Assembly: GCA_038049695.1 (NCBI GenBank)
Contig: CP142452.1
Location: forward strand, 95,425,501-95,489,500
DNA from: Cinnamomum chago
Taxonomy: Eukaryota; Streptophyta; Magnoliopsida; Laurales; Lauraceae
Reading direction: 5' to 3'
Length of the DNA: 64,000 nucleotides
Part shown: positions 62,401 to 64,000 of the stretch, piece after piece
How the letters are laid out: the number at the start of each line of letters is the position of its first letter
Position numbering within the stretch: the first letter of the stretch is position 1
The notes under the pieces: model-generated
Seen by the model: only the letters and a program-made list of their open reading frames with translations
Databases searched by the model: none
What the model was told of the DNA's origin: nothing
Translations under genes and position numbers: made by a program

Positions 62401-63934
62401 GGGGATAGTGGGATCAAAAGGTCTCCTCATGGATAAGGATTGGGCAAAATATTAGCCACATCAGATTATCCTATTCCTTGATTTTGACGACCTTAAAGAC
62501 TACCAGTTTTTTAACTCGAGTCTTTTCAGAATCAAGACAACAGTGAGTATAAGTCGGATAAGTATCAAATCGGGATGCACTCGTCCAAAATTTAATCCAA
62601 AGGGAGACCATAATCGTTGGATAACCTAGTGTATGATCTGCTTAAAAAGAGGCTTAGATTCATGAATAGTTGGCCCAAATGCAGGTTTTAAAAATGTTGA
62701 GAATGCTCCAATTTCTAAAAGCGGGATAAAGCTATAGGGACTCATATGTACATACATATATGGATAAATTCAAACATAAAAATTCAGATCAAGAATAAAT
62801 AAAGGCAATGAAAATTTTACTGGCTTAGCTTTTTGAAGGTGGACAGATTCCAAGCTTTGTTAGAACCGAGCATTTTGTGAGATGGGACCAGATCTACCTT
62901 TTGAGTCAAAGATATCGCTCACTTTTTTTTTTGAAGATAACACCCGACAACATATGCATTTACTCTATATCCCTAATGAGTACCAACAATGTTTCGTCTC
63001 CAAACATTCAGCTTCTCACCCACAGCTTTGGTTTTGATGAGCTCAAGTGACAACATCCTACAAGTGATCAACTGGTCAACAACTATATCTAAGTTATCAT
63101 GCACCCTTCCCTTTTGCTTGTTTAATATCTTTGTCTGAGGCTGGGCCAATGAGAAGTCATTTTGTGCATAATTTTCCTTTTGCTCTTTCGAGCACTCTTG
63201 ATGTTTCTAAAGGGGAAAAAAATTCAAGGATGCTCATGGAAGCTCACCCCCCAACATGATTTAAGCTCTCTTTGAGGACTATTGGCAAAGAGTGTTGTTT
63301 GGTGGGCCCCACTTTCGATCTTGCATGCCTTTACTTTTCAAGATTAAAAATAATGGATCAAAAATTAAAATAAATTCGGCCAATTATTTTCTGATTTTCA
63401 AAATGTTGAGCCTATGCAATCTTAAACTTACATCTTTAGCTGGGAACCCTTCCACGCCTGGGTGCATTCTTGTATTCACTGCTTCGATCTTCATTGACAA
63501 AAACTACAAATCCAGTTGTTCATTACAGATCAGGTCCTTCCGACAGTAAAAGGATGATAAAAGGGAAACTAAGCCATCCATACATTTACCTCGACCTGAC
63601 GCTGTAGTGACTGAATGTAATTAATTATCTCATCAAGGACCACGGCTTTGCCAATCACCTGACCAAAGTAACACTACTTTAAGCACATTCTTGAGTAAAA
63701 AGAAGAAATGGATTTGACTTTTCAATCCTTCCTTTTTTTTGTTTGGTTTTCTATGTGTAAATAGGTAAGCTAGAAATTAACCCACATAAAATTGTACCAG
63801 ACTAACACATTTAAATACAAATGTCATATCCCGTCAATAAGACTAGAGAGAGAGAGAGAGAGAGAGACCTTATTACATCCAGGGACCAGATCTTGAAGAA
63901 TCTTCATTCGCTCACTAATCTTTTCTCTCCTAGC
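59451..63934 (-). CDS. bHLH transcription factor, bHLH48/60-like (3' part)
   Basis: Four terminal coding exons: 63869-63934, 63590-63658, 63432-63503 and 59451-59579, all phase 0 with GT..AG borders. They encode ARREKISERMKILQDLVPGCNK (basic end plus helix 1), VIGKAVVLDEIINYIQSLQRQVE (loop and helix 2), FLSMKIEAVNTRMHPGVEGFPAKD and FGLQTFDTAVMPF...PPEWLHMQVGSGFERAT-stop. The bHLH core is of the plant ACE/BEE/CIB-related group. The AVNTRMHPG and EWLHMQ..FER blocks resemble bHLH48/60, nuclear factors linked to gibberellin and flowering control. Exon sizes of 66, 69 and 72 nt are typical of this group. The N-terminal exon(s), with the DNA-contacting His and Glu of the basic region, lie beyond 64000. 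The last intron is long (about 3.85 kb) and contains a LINE fragment and an inverted-repeat element. Confidence 0.87.
61327..61909. mobile_element. Inverted-repeat element with GACTCGACTCG-type ends
   Basis: Left part GGTTTTAAAAATTG...AAGTCGAGTCGCC (about 61327-61378) and right part GAGCCGACTCGACTC...TTTTTTAAAACTTGG (about 61850-61909) are mutually inverted. It lies in the last bHLH intron and is split by the LINE insertion at 61654-61757. No coding frame. Confidence 0.45.
61654..61757 (+). mobile_element. Short 5'-truncated RTE LINE insertion
   Basis: A 104-bp fragment encoding only the extreme C-terminus (LVQDRLK-stop-RNEICVVNPNIVGTRL) plus the 3' tail GTTGGGACAAGGCTTTGATGAT. It is flanked by a perfect 18-bp target duplication ATAGGATGCAATTTTCTA at 61636-61653 and 61758-61775. 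The perfect duplication suggests a fairly young insertion compared with the copy at 31873. Confidence 0.87.
63846..63867. repeat. (AG)n run at a bHLH 5' splice site
   Basis: Eleven AG units on the plus strand. On the gene's strand the CT run begins in the donor itself: exon ...AATAAG then GTCTCTCTCT. The donor is therefore GTCTCT rather than a GTAAGT-like consensus. Confidence 0.9.
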
Positions 63935-64000
63935 CTGTGGAAAAGAGGTATATACAATTAGTGGGACTCATCCAAATGGTGTGGATCCATAAAGGACTAA

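Overview
This window is nuclear DNA from a flowering plant. Evidence: intron-bearing genes with GT..AG splice sites, plant-specific families (an R2R3-MYB, a BCS1-type AAA-ATPase, an EDR2-like DUF1336 protein, a plant bHLH), AT-rich intergenic DNA, and plant-type repeats (Ty1-copia, long solo LTRs, RTE-type LINE tails, hAT, Mutator and Harbinger-type MITEs, tRNA-derived SINEs). Gene structures and the many short intergenic pieces containing 'gggcccac' suggest a woody, non-grass angiosperm, possibly a magnoliid. That placement is a guess.

Layout: 0.3-1.9 kb, a one-exon BCS1-like AAA-ATPase (minus). 2.4-2.9 kb, an hAT-like non-autonomous element. 4.4-8.8 kb, a broken Ty1-copia element (plus). 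9-14.4 kb, gene-poor DNA with tandem duplications and three fold-back elements. 14.4-16.8 kb, a solo LTR (minus) with perfect 5-bp target duplications. 18.0-18.3 kb, a Harbinger/Tourist-type MITE. 21.2-23.2 kb, an intronless secreted leucine-rich-repeat protein (plus) behind a duplicated promoter segment. 25.2-26.6 kb, a SINE and a second hAT-like element. 27.6-30.7 kb, a three-exon R2R3-MYB of the TDF1/MYB35 type (minus), a tapetum and anther regulator. 31.9-32.5 kb, a 5'-truncated RTE LINE. 36.1-38.3 kb, a second solo LTR of the same family (plus). 38.8-39.0 kb, a small one-exon gene of the At1g15400/At1g80180 type (minus). 41.0-49.5 kb, a nine-exon EDR2-like DUF1336 gene (minus); all nine exons join in frame to 539 residues. 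50-59 kb, gene-poor DNA with MITEs and a SINE. 59.5-63.9 kb, the last four coding exons of a bHLH factor (minus), whose 5' part lies beyond the right edge.

The genes do not form an operon or an obvious cluster; each is an independent plant locus. The main structure outside genes is layered transposon insertion, with several insertions readable to the base from their target-site duplications. I found no sign of a new defence or metabolic system. The most useful observations are the TDF1-type gene with its unusual repeat load, the paired solo LTRs, the MITE families with readable duplications, and a possible cassette exon in the bHLH gene.
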